In this document: positions 1-6,533 of the stretch, piece by piece | Position numbering within the stretch: the first letter of the stretch is position 1 | How the letters are laid out: every line of letters starts with the position of its first letter | NCBI RefSeq assembly: GCF_000426865.1 | Contig: NZ_AUGE01000033.1 | Coordinates: 1 to 36,115 of the forward strand | Source of the DNA: Citrifermentans bremense R1 | GTDB taxonomy: Bacteria > Desulfobacterota > Desulfuromonadia > Geobacterales > Geobacteraceae | Reading direction: 5' to 3' | DNA: 36,115 nt | Notes under the pieces: generated by a model | What the model was told of the DNA's origin: nothing | The model's database searches: none | The model's input: the letters and a program-made list of their open reading frames with translations, nothing else | Translations under genes and position numbers: made by a program

Positions 1-239
1 CCGATCTCGGAGTAAAGCCGCTCCGGACTGGCCGCCGGATCATCGGGCTTCGGGCCGCGCTTAGTCTCGAAGATGCCTGGCGCCTGCGCGATGAGCTCTC
101 GTTTCCACTCGCCCACCTGAGTCGGATGGACACCGAATTCCTGGGCGATTTCGTTCAGCGTCTTGACGCCGCGGATCGCTTCGAGAGCCACTTTCGTCTT
201 GTACTGGCTGGTGAAACTTTTGCGCTTCCGTTCGCTCAT
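1..239 (-). CDS. IS3-family transposase OrfA, N-terminal part (runs off the window)
   Basis: Reading leftwards from an ATG at 239-237, the frame stays open to the window edge for 79 residues. It begins MSERKRKSFTSQYKTK and continues with a helix-turn-helix containing LNEIAQEFGVHPTQVGEWK, the DNA-binding region of IS3-family OrfA proteins. AAAGGAG lies just upstream as a ribosome binding site. In this family OrfA is joined to the DDE-domain OrfB by a -1 frameshift; OrfB would lie beyond the left edge. The call is secure for the family, but whether the element is intact cannot be seen. Confidence 0.85.
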   Translation of the reverse strand, partial: MSERKRKSFTSQYKTKVALEAIRGVKTLNEIAQEFGVHPTQVGEWKRELIAQAPGIFETKRGPKPDDPAASPERLYSEI

Positions 240-299
240 TGCCTGCTCCTTTTATCGCAGGCGCCATCTTAAACTATTGTCCTGAAAATGGGGTCCACT
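1..299 (-). mobile_element. IS3-family insertion sequence, left end only
   Basis: The element runs off the left edge of the window. Its right-hand boundary is close to position 299, where the minus strand reads TAGTGGACCCCATTTTCAGG (about 280-299), a terminal sequence typical of IS3-family elements. The first transposase frame starts just inside this end. The outermost base is uncertain by a few positions because the partner inverted repeat and the target duplication lie outside the window. The insertion interrupts the reading frame of the membrane protein gene that begins at 689. Confidence 0.75.
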
Positions 300-689
300 A
301 TACAGAGTTGTGACACGCTCCTCCAGGGTGGGTGGCGGGCTGGTGTGGGCTCCAAGTCCGCCGGCCGTTATATTCACTGTAGCCGACGGAATAGAAGTGG
401 TGCAACTGCGCACTTCTTTGGGCTTTAACGCCGCAAGCACTTGTTGAAACCACTCCGCGATTCTCTCTAGAATCGGCCGTTCTCCGAAATCTTTTAGTAT
501 CTCCCAAATGCCGATTCCGACAAGAGTCATACCGAAAAATTGCAGGGTAGTGCCGGCGTAAAGCAACTGCTTCGTCATGTTTTTTGCCAGCAGAGAAACC
601 CCCCAGGATATGGAAATTCCTCCAGCAAACAACCACCATGATGTAATCTCTTTGGTGAAGAGGTAGAACAGTCTTTTCCACTGCGCCAT
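252..689 (-). pseudogene. Two-helix membrane protein, 3' end cut off by an IS
   Basis: The start chosen is the ATG at 689-687 (MAQWKRLFYLFTKEITSWW), because AGGAG sits 7 nt upstream; a longer in-frame start at 839 has no such support. Two hydrophobic helices follow (roughly residues 18-37 and 45-65), then an amphipathic stretch and a low-complexity tail rich in T, S and P. From about residue 130 the frame reads into the end of the IS3-type element (YSGPHFQDNS...) and stops at 252, so the native C-terminus is lost. No family was recognised. It lies 190 bp downstream of, and on the same strand as, the nucleotidyltransferase remnant, an arrangement resembling a nucleotide synthase with a two-helix membrane effector. 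That link is inference. Confidence 0.6.
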
Positions 690-879
690 TATTGGTCTCC
701 TGCCCAGGCTGCAAGGACTTTTCCAGTTGCCTATGTCGGAATCGTTCGGCCGGAAGTCAGGGGCAAATGTCTTGCCGACAACGCCCATCGATGTCAAGAT
801 ACCCTCACTGCTGCCCATGACAAACTGTGTATTTGGCACAGTTCACTGTCTGTCTGTGTCAGGGAAAAGGCAAAACCCT

Positions 880-1563
880 CTACGGGATCAATTTTTTTAT
901 TTCGCTCTCTGCTGTAGGCGCCATACCAAGGCGCTCATAATCCCGCACGTTCTTGACAATCAGCTTTGCTCGGTTCACGTTGTCCTTCCGCCACTGCGCC
1001 CAATCGTTTGAAATTGAGAGATTGTCGAAGACCGTGAACAGATAATCCTTCAGGTTGGTGCAACTCAAGTATGAAAGTCCGATAAGCCACTTCTCCAAAC
1101 CAAACGAGTCAAAAACGTAGTGATTCTTGGCGTTCCAGTATTTAGCCAGGCGGATGGTAGGTTTAATCTGGCTTGAGTTATTCTTGTTTATTTCTGTCAA
1201 GGTGCTTTTATAGTCATTGGGGTTGGTATCCTGCCACCCTTCCGACCCCTTCGGAATCTGATAAGAACCACCCCATGATTGGATTGCCGGCACCAGGTCG
1301 AACTTGATGTGGTTCAACTCCAGCACCATTGACGGATTCGACTGCTTAATTTCCGATGTGCTGTAGTATTTGTCCGCAAAACGTTTGATGCGGTTCAGGT
1401 AAGTCTGCGGCACACTCCCGTCCTCCTTCAGCACCACCATATAATCGATGTCGGATTTCTCGTCCATGGACTGCGGAAGGATTGTGTCCCGTGTAGAAGA
1501 AACGAACCTGAACTGGGACACCAGGTTCTCACCGAAGTAAGCCCTTATCCAGACCTTCGTCCA
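880..1563 (-). pseudogene. SMODS-like nucleotidyltransferase (CD-NTase-related), N-terminally truncated and altered active site
   Basis: The frame matches my recollection of SMODS-type nucleotidyltransferases, the fold of CBASS cyclic oligonucleotide synthases. It has a pol-beta-type region ending DEKSDIDYMVV, then TYLNRIKRFADKYY, VLELNHIKFDLVPAI and TIRLAKYWNAKNHYVFDS, all characteristic of this group. Two things are wrong. The hallmark motif, normally F-G-S-S-T-R-G-T, reads FVSSTRDT, so both glycines are replaced. There is also no convincing start: the frame has no ATG with a ribosome site, and the first expected 30-40 residues coincide with the 3' end of the overlapping ribbon-helix-helix gene in another frame. 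The Asp pair of the DxD motif is kept. It is probably a decayed gene, though a divergent active protein cannot be excluded. The frame ends at a TAG at 882-880. Confidence 0.65.
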
Positions 1564-2200
1564 TCTCGAGTTGTTGCTCCAACAAGTGCTCCAGCCGGCG
1601 TGCCTCCAGAAATATTGGCTCAATCCTCTGGTAGATTTTTTGGCCGAGGTCATTGTTGGGAGGGAGTTCGTCCATCAGCGATTTCAGTGTCCTGGCGGCA
1701 TCGAAAACATTCAAAAGGCGCCAATCTTCGGTTGCATACACCGCATCTCGCAGGGAACGCCCGGCACGATCCAGTTTATCACAGACAAACTTACCATTGT
1801 CGCCCATCCAAATCTGCGCCTCGAGCAGCATCTGCTGGATGCCTGCTATCCTCTGCTGCACGGCGTCTAATTTTTTACCGGCCGGCCGCTTTTCCAGGCT
1901 CCCGTGTTTCCTCGACATATCCACAATTAACCGGTCAACCGCAGTCCGCACCAGCTCGCTAGTTGTTGTGGCTATTCTGAGCTCATCTCGCAGATATATC
2001 AGCGCATTGTATTGAGATTGGGGCAATTTAATGTGGATAACGCTGGGAACAGCTTCCTCTTTCGCCGGCCTGCCTGGTTTTCGGACTCCACCAGCAGGGT
2101 TTTTTTTAGGCCTGCCCGGAGATTTTTTTGCCGGCGGTGTCTCAGGCACCAGCTCGAGCTGCTCCTGCCCGCCTTTATTTTTCTCCTCGCTCTTATCCAA
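1529..2200 (-). CDS. AT-hook / ribbon-helix-helix DNA-binding protein
   Basis: The 223-residue protein uses a TTG start (2200-2198) with AGGGAG upstream. The N-terminus is basic and has two AT-hook-like cores, SPGRPKKN and KPGRPAKE. Next comes a stretch like a ribbon-helix-helix domain (VIHIKLPQSQYNALIYLRDE, then SELVRTAVDRLI), and then a long helical C-terminal half, probably coiled coil or oligomerising. It is likely a DNA-binding regulator or partition-like protein of the island. Its last ~35 bases overlap the nucleotidyltransferase homology in another frame, which could mean an original close overlap or a deletion junction. The exact family was not recognised. A sigma70-like promoter lies upstream (2233-2261). 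Confidence 0.6.
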   Translation of the reverse strand: MDKSEEKNKGGQEQLELVPETPPAKKSPGRPKKNPAGGVRKPGRPAKEEAVPSVIHIKLPQSQYNALIYLRDELRIATTTSELVRTAVDRLIVDMSRKHGSLEKRPAGKKLDAVQQRIAGIQQMLLEAQIWMGDNGKFVCDKLDRAGRSLRDAVYATEDWRLLNVFDAARTLKSLMDELPPNNDLGQKIYQRIEPIFLEARRLEHLLEQQLEMDEGLDKGLLR

Positions 2201-2232
2201 ATTTAAGCACTCCCTTGGCTATTAATGATGTT

Positions 2233-2261
2233 GTTATGCAGCACAAGTGGTAGGTTGTCAA
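2233..2261 (-). promoter_or_regulatory. Sigma70-like promoter for the AT-hook/RHH gene
   Basis: On the minus strand TTGACA (2261-2256) is followed after exactly 17 nt by CATAAC (2238-2233), matching 6/6 and 4/6 consensus positions. It lies about 35 nt upstream of the TTG start at 2200. It is a sequence match only. Confidence 0.5.
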
Positions 2262-2364
2262 TTAATAGGTATATAATGTGTGTAAACTATTGAAAAAAAG
2301 GTAAAAACCTGACTTTATCGGATAGGTTGTGGGGCATTAAATATAGCCGGGACAACTGATAATC

Positions 2365-2463
2365 ATGATTGAGGAGAGAGGACATGATCGTCGTCGCCGC
2401 TATTTTATCGTTCCCGCGATACTCGGGATTCTGCCGGTAATCCCGCTAATCCCGTTTTTCTAG
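2365..2463 (+). CDS. Possible 32-aa hydrophobic peptide
   Basis: The frame opens at an ATG (2365), has a charged head containing HDRRRRY, then a helix IVPAILGILPVIPLIPFF, and stops with TAG at 2461. A second, overlapping 18-codon frame (2384-2440) in another phase has the better ribosome site (GAGGAGAGAGGAC before its ATG). Which of the two is translated, if either, cannot be decided. The basic-then-hydrophobic pattern is like small membrane peptides, including some type I toxins, but no family was recognised. Confidence 0.25.
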   Translation: MIEERGHDRRRRYFIVPAILGILPVIPLIPFF

Positions 2464-2718
2464 CAAAGAGCTGCCGTCTCTAAATTACGGTGAATTCATG
2501 ACCGGCCGAAAAGAACAAAAAGAGTGGAGGACGGGTAGCTACGTCGCCCCTATTTTGTTGTGCCAAGGGAAAATTGCGATTGTCCTTATGACAAAATTAT
2601 GACAATTGCAAATAACATAGCCAAAAAACTGTCTTTTCTGCATAAAAAACGTACAACTGTAAAAACATAATCCATGTAAAAACAAGTATATACATATGCA
2701 GCATCATGACCCACTGGT
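2464..2718. other. AT-rich island DNA without a recognisable gene
   Basis: This stretch is clearly more AT-rich than the chromosome to the right and has many A/T runs and a near-repeat of TTATGACAA (2587-2609). A 34-codon open frame (2498-2602) has no ribosome site and no recognisable content. It is presumably the terminal, non-coding end of the integrated island. Confidence 0.5.
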
Positions 2719-2771
2719 CTTAGGATCTGGCTCCTCACGGAATAGGGGTTCAAGTCCCCTCTCTCGCACCA
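2719..2771 (+). repeat. att scar: 3' fragment of tRNA-Leu (UAG)
   Basis: The segment reads as the 3' half of a tRNA-Leu. It has an anticodon loop CTTAGGA (2719-2725) with anticodon TAG, a 3' anticodon stem, a short variable arm (TCC TCAC GGA), a T arm with AGGGG TTCAAGT CCCCT, the acceptor strand and an encoded CCA ending at 2771. The 5' half is missing: upstream bases do not form the D arm or acceptor partner, and the anticodon stem pairs badly. A 3' tRNA fragment followed by a terminator is what remains at the far end of an element integrated into a tRNA 3' end, which places the island to the left and the intact tRNA-Leu beyond the left edge. Confidence 0.75.
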
Positions 2772-2782
2772 TAAATGATTTC

Positions 2783-2816
2783 AAAGGGTTATCCGATCAC
2801 GGGTAGCCCTTTTGTC
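2783..2816 (+). terminator. Terminator following the tRNA fragment
   Basis: AAAGGGTTA (2783-2791) pairs with TAGCCCTTT (2804-2812) through nine pairs, one of them G-U, followed by a broken T run. It is probably the native terminator of the tRNA-Leu transcription unit, left in place after integration. The next 220 bases to the gene at 3038 contain no convincing coding region. Confidence 0.55.
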
Positions 2817-3037
2817 ATTTTAGCGAAAGCTTGTGCGGCCTTTTGCATCCTCGAATCCTTGTCGTACCGGGTTGTCCAACTGGTGCCGCAGGGGGCGCAA
2901 GTGGGGCTCTTTTCCCTGCGGAGCGAGAGGGGGGTGCTGCTCACCCCTCTGTTATCCAGGAAAATTCCGGTATCATTAGAGTTGCGCGGTGAGTCAGGAA
3001 GAATGCTTATAGCAGACAAGCATTCAGGGAGGTCACT

Positions 3038-3400
3038 ATGAGAACGGTATTCTTGCTCGTGCTGATACTTGTTGCCAAGCCTTCTTTCGCAATTGAGTCC
3101 GACAAGGTATCTCATTTCGCGGGGAGTTCTGCCTTAGGGCTTATTGCCGACAGTGTCGCATATCACACCGCGACACCAATGGGCCCGGACGAGAGAATGG
3201 CGGTGTCCTCGGGCGTTGCTCTGGTGCCGGGTTTCATCATCGAGTGCGTGGACGAGTTTTCAGGGTACCACTTCAGCTGGGCTGATCTTTTGGCCGACGC
3301 TCTCGGGGCCGGTACCGGTTCCGTTGCCGGTGAGCTTCTGAGCGGTCAATTCTGGATTTCCGCTTCGGGCCGCCAGGTGCGCTTGATCGGCCACTGGTGA
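3038..3400 (+). CDS. Small exported protein, DUF2279/YfiM-like
   Basis: The 120-residue protein has a clear signal peptide (MRTVFLLVLILVAKPSFA) cut near residue 18. The mature part starts ESDKVSHFAGSSALGLIAD and later has ECVDEFSGYHFSWADLLADA and a glycine-rich helix. The DK-x-x-H-F-x-G-S and S-x-x-D-L-x-A-D pattern is that of YfiM/DUF2279-like and VanZ-like proteins of unknown function. GGGAGGT lies upstream of the ATG. It is the first chromosomal gene to the right of the island scar and ends before a strong bidirectional terminator. Confidence 0.6.
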   Translation: MRTVFLLVLILVAKPSFAIESDKVSHFAGSSALGLIADSVAYHTATPMGPDERMAVSSGVALVPGFIIECVDEFSGYHFSWADLLADALGAGTGSVAGELLSGQFWISASGRQVRLIGHW

Positions 3401-3494
3401 AAAGCTCCCTGCGCACCATCGGGAGGAGCATGCGCGTTTTGTCCTGCAGGTGGCGAGGCTCCAGAAAAGCTTCCAGGACCGCGACAGCGAGCGC

Positions 3495-3540
3495 AAAAAA
3501 AGGAATCCCCATCAGCTGCAGCGATGGGGATTCCTTTTTT
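3495..3540. terminator. Bidirectional terminator
   Basis: A perfect 18-bp inverted repeat (3495/6-3513 with 3523-3540) has loop AGCTGCAGC, six or more T on the right and A on the left. It sits between the plus-strand gene ending at 3400 and the minus-strand YceI gene ending at 3561, so it can stop transcription from both. Confidence 0.9.
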
Positions 3541-3560
3541 ATTTACGGCCGGTCAGCAAG

Positions 3561-4154
3561 TTACTTCGCTTTGATCATCTCGATTTCAAGGTTGATGTCG
3601 ACGTCTTCGCCTACTGCGACGCCGCCGGTCTCAAGAGCCGCGTTGTAGACCAGGCCGAAGTCCTTGCGGTTGATCTTGGTGCTCGCGACCACGCCGCTTC
3701 TCAGGTTGCCCCAGGGGTCCTTGCTCTCTTTGGCCGGCCCTTCAACGTTCAGTACCACTTCCTTGGTCACGCCGTGCAGCGTCAGGTCGCCGGTCACCTT
3801 GAGTTTGCCTTTGCCGGCCTTGGCCACCTTTTTCGAGGTGAAGGTCATGGTCGGGTACTTGGCGGCGTCGAAGAAGTCGGCGCTCCTCAAGTGCTCATCG
3901 CGCTTGGCGACATTGGTGTTGACCGATGCGGTATCGATGGTGACGGAAACCTTGGACTTGGTTATGTCCTTGTCGTTTAGCTCCAGAACGCCGCGGTGCT
4001 TCTCAAAGCTCCCCTTGACGTTGGAGACCATCAGGTGGCGCACCTTGAAACCGACGTTGGAGTGGTCGGGGTCGATATTCCAGGTAGAGGCAGAGGCGAC
4101 AACGGGAAGGGCCAGTGCTGCTATGGCTGCTATGGCTGCGATGATCTTTTTCAT
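3561..4154 (-). CDS. YceI-family periplasmic protein
   Basis: The 197-residue protein starts with a signal peptide (MKKIIAAIAAIAALALPVVA, cut after ASA). It then follows the YceI lipocalin-like pattern: WNIDPDHSNVGFKVRHLMVS, FDAAKYPTMTFTSKKV, GDLTLHGVTKEVVLNV and NRKDFGLVYNAALETGG near the end. Members bind isoprenoid-type lipids in the periplasm and are often induced under stress; the ligand here is unknown. AAGGAG lies before the ATG. It is 90 bp downstream of the MarR-family gene on the same strand, so control by that regulator is plausible. Confidence 0.92.
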   Translation of the reverse strand: MKKIIAAIAAIAALALPVVASASTWNIDPDHSNVGFKVRHLMVSNVKGSFEKHRGVLELNDKDITKSKVSVTIDTASVNTNVAKRDEHLRSADFFDAAKYPTMTFTSKKVAKAGKGKLKVTGDLTLHGVTKEVVLNVEGPAKESKDPWGNLRSGVVASTKINRKDFGLVYNAALETGGVAVGEDVDINLEIEMIKAK

Positions 4155-4244
4155 GGTGTACTCCTTTTTATAGGTTATTGTTAGATGGTTTTAAGTTATG
4201 TGTTTTAATGTTAAGCTGTTTTCTCAAAAAAAAGGCGCTCTCTG

Positions 4245-4688
4245 TTATCCCTGTCCCTCCCTTATTCCAAGTTTCTTGCACAACTCTCCCAGCGTTTCCT
4301 GTTCCTGTTCCGTGAGGACGCCCATCTCCGACACGATGGCAGCCTCGACTTCGGCGAAAACGACCTCTATAAGCGCCCGTCCCTTGTCGGTGAGGACGAC
4401 GGTGTAATAACGCCGGTCTTCCAGGCTGCGCTCTCGCCTGACCAGCTCCTGCTTTTCAAGGTTGTCGATTACCAGCGTGATGTTCCCGGTGCTCTTGAGG
4501 ATCTTCGCGGCCACGTCGCGCTGGCACATCGCCCCCTTGTGGAGCAGCGCCTCGAGGACTCCGAACTGGCTGATGGTCAGCCCCGCCTCGGACATCTTCC
4601 GACCCACCCTGCTGGTTACCGACTCGGAAGCCCGCATCAGCTTGGTGTAGGTATTGAGCGCGCGATATGAATTCTTTTTCTTTGCCAT
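4245..4688 (-). CDS. MarR-family transcriptional regulator
   Basis: The start is the ATG at 4688 (MAKKKNSYRALNTYTKLMRA), which has AGGAG 7-8 nt upstream; an in-frame ATG seven codons earlier lacks this. The 147-residue protein shows the MarR winged helix: LTISQFGVLEALLHKGAM, QRDVAAKILKSTGNITLVID as recognition region, then the wing with ERSLEDRRYYTVVLTDKGRA (the DxR signature). The C-terminal helix gives dimer contacts. Inverted repeats in its own leader suggest autoregulation, and the adjacent YceI gene is a likely target. The inducer is unknown. Confidence 0.92.
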   Translation of the reverse strand: MAKKKNSYRALNTYTKLMRASESVTSRVGRKMSEAGLTISQFGVLEALLHKGAMCQRDVAAKILKSTGNITLVIDNLEKQELVRRERSLEDRRYYTVVLTDKGRALIEVVFAEVEAAIVSEMGVLTEQEQETLGELCKKLGIREGQG

Positions 4689-4703
4689 GGGGTTTCTCCT
4701 GCT

Positions 4704-4761
4704 ACACATTCGATGTGTTATCGATTGATATTAAACTAATTCCGAATCGATTAAATGTCAA
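4704..4761 (-). promoter_or_regulatory. Promoter and probable operators of the MarR-family gene
   Basis: On the minus strand a TTGACA (-35) lies at 4761-4756. Two nested inverted repeats follow: TCGATT (4721-4726) with AATCGA (4745-4750) across the expected -10 region, and a perfect ACACAT-TCG-ATGTGT (4704-4718) just before the ribosome site. A 10-bp hairpin (4766-4789, TTTTTTCACC with loop CTCT) lies immediately upstream. Palindromes of this size are usual MarR binding sites; binding itself is inferred. Confidence 0.5.
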
Positions 4762-4823
4762 ACTATTTTTTCACCCTCTGGTGAAAAAAATATAAGTGGC
4801 CGTACTGACTGGGAAAACAGACA

Positions 4824-4853
4824 AAAAACCGCCTCCGTTGGTGCGGAGGCGGT
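4824..4853 (-). terminator. Terminator of the ferritin-like gene
   Basis: CCGCCTCCG (about 4829-4837) and CGGAGGCGG form a perfect 9-bp stem with a 6-nt loop. On the minus strand it is followed by a run of T (AAAAAA on the plus strand), downstream of the gene ending at 4946. Confidence 0.85.
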
Positions 4854-4945
4854 CGGATTTCTTCTTCGGTGCACACCCGGCGGGAGCATCCTATCGACGG
4901 GAGTAGCTCATGCGTTCCGGAAGGGTAGGGTAGGGGCGGGATCCG

Positions 4946-6154
4946 CTATTTCTTCTGACGCAGCTCCTTGACGGGGTGCTGCCCCGCCAGCTCCAGGCGG
5001 TAATCCAGCCCATTCTTGCGCTGGTTCATCTTGATCACCTCTTCGCTCGGGGCACCCTTTACGTTGAGCAGGTCCTGGCACTCGACGTAGCGCCGGTTTT
5101 CCGGGAGTTGGTCCGGCGGGCCGATCTCGGTTTCGAAGGCGTTGTAGTCGATCTGGGTGGCCAGGATCTCCCTGACGTAGTTCACCTGGGACTTGAACTG
5201 CAGCGGCGCGGGGAAGGTCTGCGGCAGCACCTGATCCACGTTTACCCCCATCTTGCCGGCGATTTTGCCCAGGTTCTGGAGGTGAGTGAGCTCCATGCCC
5301 AGGTGCAGTTCCCAGATCGGTTTCACGTGGCGGTCGGTCTCTTCCTGCAGAAAGGACCAGTAGAGCCAGCACTCGTTGTACTCGTGCAGGAGCGCGTTCT
5401 CGATCCACGGGGTCTGCGGGTCGAGCAGCGACTCGTACTGGGTGACGTGCTGCTCCTCGATCATGGCGATCTCCTGGTACAACCCCCGCCCGACCTGGTC
5501 CTGCAGCGTGTTGCCGATGTTCATGTAGAAGTTCATGGTCTGCTGCTCGCCGGCCAAAAGGGTGAGCGTGTAGAGCTTGGTGAGCGGGTCGGCGGCCATC
5601 CGGTTCATCGGTTTCCTGACGTCGTCGAAGGGGTGGCGGTGCTCCTTGACGGTGGGGCGCCCCGGGGTGATCTCGGTCAGCTTCCCGACCAGCTTTTCCG
5701 CCTTCACCCCCTGCGTCATCTCCAGGAGGTTGGCATAGCGGTACAGGTGGTCGAAGTCCTCCAGAAGCCCGAAATCGAAGACCTGCTTCACGTACTGATC
5801 GGGGACGTTTGCGGCGAGAAAGGCGGTGAGATCGACCGCCACCTGCTCATAGCCGATGGTGGTCTCAAGCGGCGACTCGTCCCCCGGGGAAAGCCAGTTG
5901 ATGGTTTTTTGCTGCTGCTGTTCGACCCTGCGGCTGAGGGCTAACTGCTTCTTTAGTTCCGGGTCGTTGCAGTTGCGGGCGAACTGGTGCGAGAAGATGG
6001 CCCCCTCGACCTCCACTCCGTTCATGAGGATAATGCGGGCCTTCGTGTAGGGATGCGCCTCGTTCTTGTCGTAGGGCTTGACGTTCAACTCCTGCCAGTT
6101 CCTCAGCTGCTTGTCGGCGGCGATGCCGCGCTCCTTGAAAGGATTAAAGCTCAC
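4946..6154 (-). CDS. Ferritin-like helical-bundle protein of unknown function
   Basis: The start is a GTG at 6154 (MSFNPFKERGIAADKQ), because a perfect AAGGAGG sits 6 nt upstream; an ATG ten codons earlier would place this site inside the gene. The 402-residue protein is helical and has ferritin-like Glu/His patterns: LLAGEQQTMNFYMNIG, AMIEEQHVTQYESLLD, HEYNECWLYWSFLQEE and ELHLGMELTHL. This suggests one or two diiron-type four-helix bundles, although metal binding is inferred. No signal peptide is seen. It has its own promoter and terminator and so is monocistronic. The exact family was not named. Confidence 0.6.
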   Translation of the reverse strand: MSFNPFKERGIAADKQLRNWQELNVKPYDKNEAHPYTKARIILMNGVEVEGAIFSHQFARNCNDPELKKQLALSRRVEQQQQKTINWLSPGDESPLETTIGYEQVAVDLTAFLAANVPDQYVKQVFDFGLLEDFDHLYRYANLLEMTQGVKAEKLVGKLTEITPGRPTVKEHRHPFDDVRKPMNRMAADPLTKLYTLTLLAGEQQTMNFYMNIGNTLQDQVGRGLYQEIAMIEEQHVTQYESLLDPQTPWIENALLHEYNECWLYWSFLQEETDRHVKPIWELHLGMELTHLQNLGKIAGKMGVNVDQVLPQTFPAPLQFKSQVNYVREILATQIDYNAFETEIGPPDQLPENRRYVECQDLLNVKGAPSEEVIKMNQRKNGLDYRLELAGQHPVKELRQKK

Positions 6155-6183
6155 GTTGAACCTCCTTAGGTTAGAATTTGCCA

Positions 6184-6211
6184 ATTATACAAAGCGGGCT
6201 AGGGCCGTCAA
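6184..6211 (-). promoter_or_regulatory. Promoter of the ferritin-like gene
   Basis: On the minus strand TTGACG (6211-6206) and a perfect TATAAT (6189-6184) are separated by 16 nt, giving a leader of about 25 nt before the GTG start at 6154. It faces away from the plus-strand promoter at 6226. Confidence 0.65.
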
Positions 6212-6225
6212 ACGTATCGATTCGC

Positions 6226-6254
6226 TTGACAGGACAGGTTCACCTTTTTATACT
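6226..6254 (+). promoter_or_regulatory. Strong sigma70-type promoter
   Basis: TTGACA (6226-6231), a 17-nt spacer and TATACT (6249-6254) are close to consensus. It would drive the truncated lipoprotein frame at 6289 and the cytochrome gene at 6534, so the cytochrome is probably still expressed although its partner gene is broken. Confidence 0.75.
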
Positions 6255-6288
6255 TGCACGATTAAAAAATACCAATAAGAAATAACCC

Positions 6289-6477
6289 ATGCTCAAGCTA
6301 ATTAAAATTGGGTACCCGTTGCTGGGATCCGCCTTGTGCGGCTGTTACGAGATGCGCCCCACGTCAGGCGGCGGGAAGTTCACCGTGCTGCCTGAGGACG
6401 GGGTCCGGGCGCTGAACCCCGAAGACAGCGCCCTGCCGTCGGGGTATCGCATAGAGGCAGTAGCCACGGGGCTATGA
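6289..6477 (+). pseudogene. 5' stub of a sorbosone-dehydrogenase-like (PQQ-type) lipoprotein
   Basis: Only 62 codons are present: a lipoprotein-like leader (MLKLIKIGYPLLGSALCGC), a short linker and then ALPSGYRIEAVATGL followed by a stop. The phrase LPxGYRIExVATGL is, as I recall, the start of the beta-propeller in L-sorbosone/PQQ-dependent sugar dehydrogenases, which normally continue for about 350 residues. Nothing resembling the propeller follows before the cytochrome gene at 6534. A deletion that kept the 5' end is the simplest reading. A genuine short peptide is possible but less likely. Confidence 0.5.
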
Positions 6478-6533
6478 AAAATACCGGCGTCTTGTGGCGC
6501 ATCACGCGGGAAGAACAAAAATAGGGGGTAAAA

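Noticed and set aside
2701-2771. Complete tRNA-Leu gene
   Set aside because: No D arm or 5' acceptor strand can be formed upstream and the anticodon stem pairs poorly; only the 3' part is present.
2775-3041. 88-codon frame after the tRNA fragment
   Set aside because: No ribosome site, it spans the likely terminator at 2783-2812, and the product has no recognisable content.
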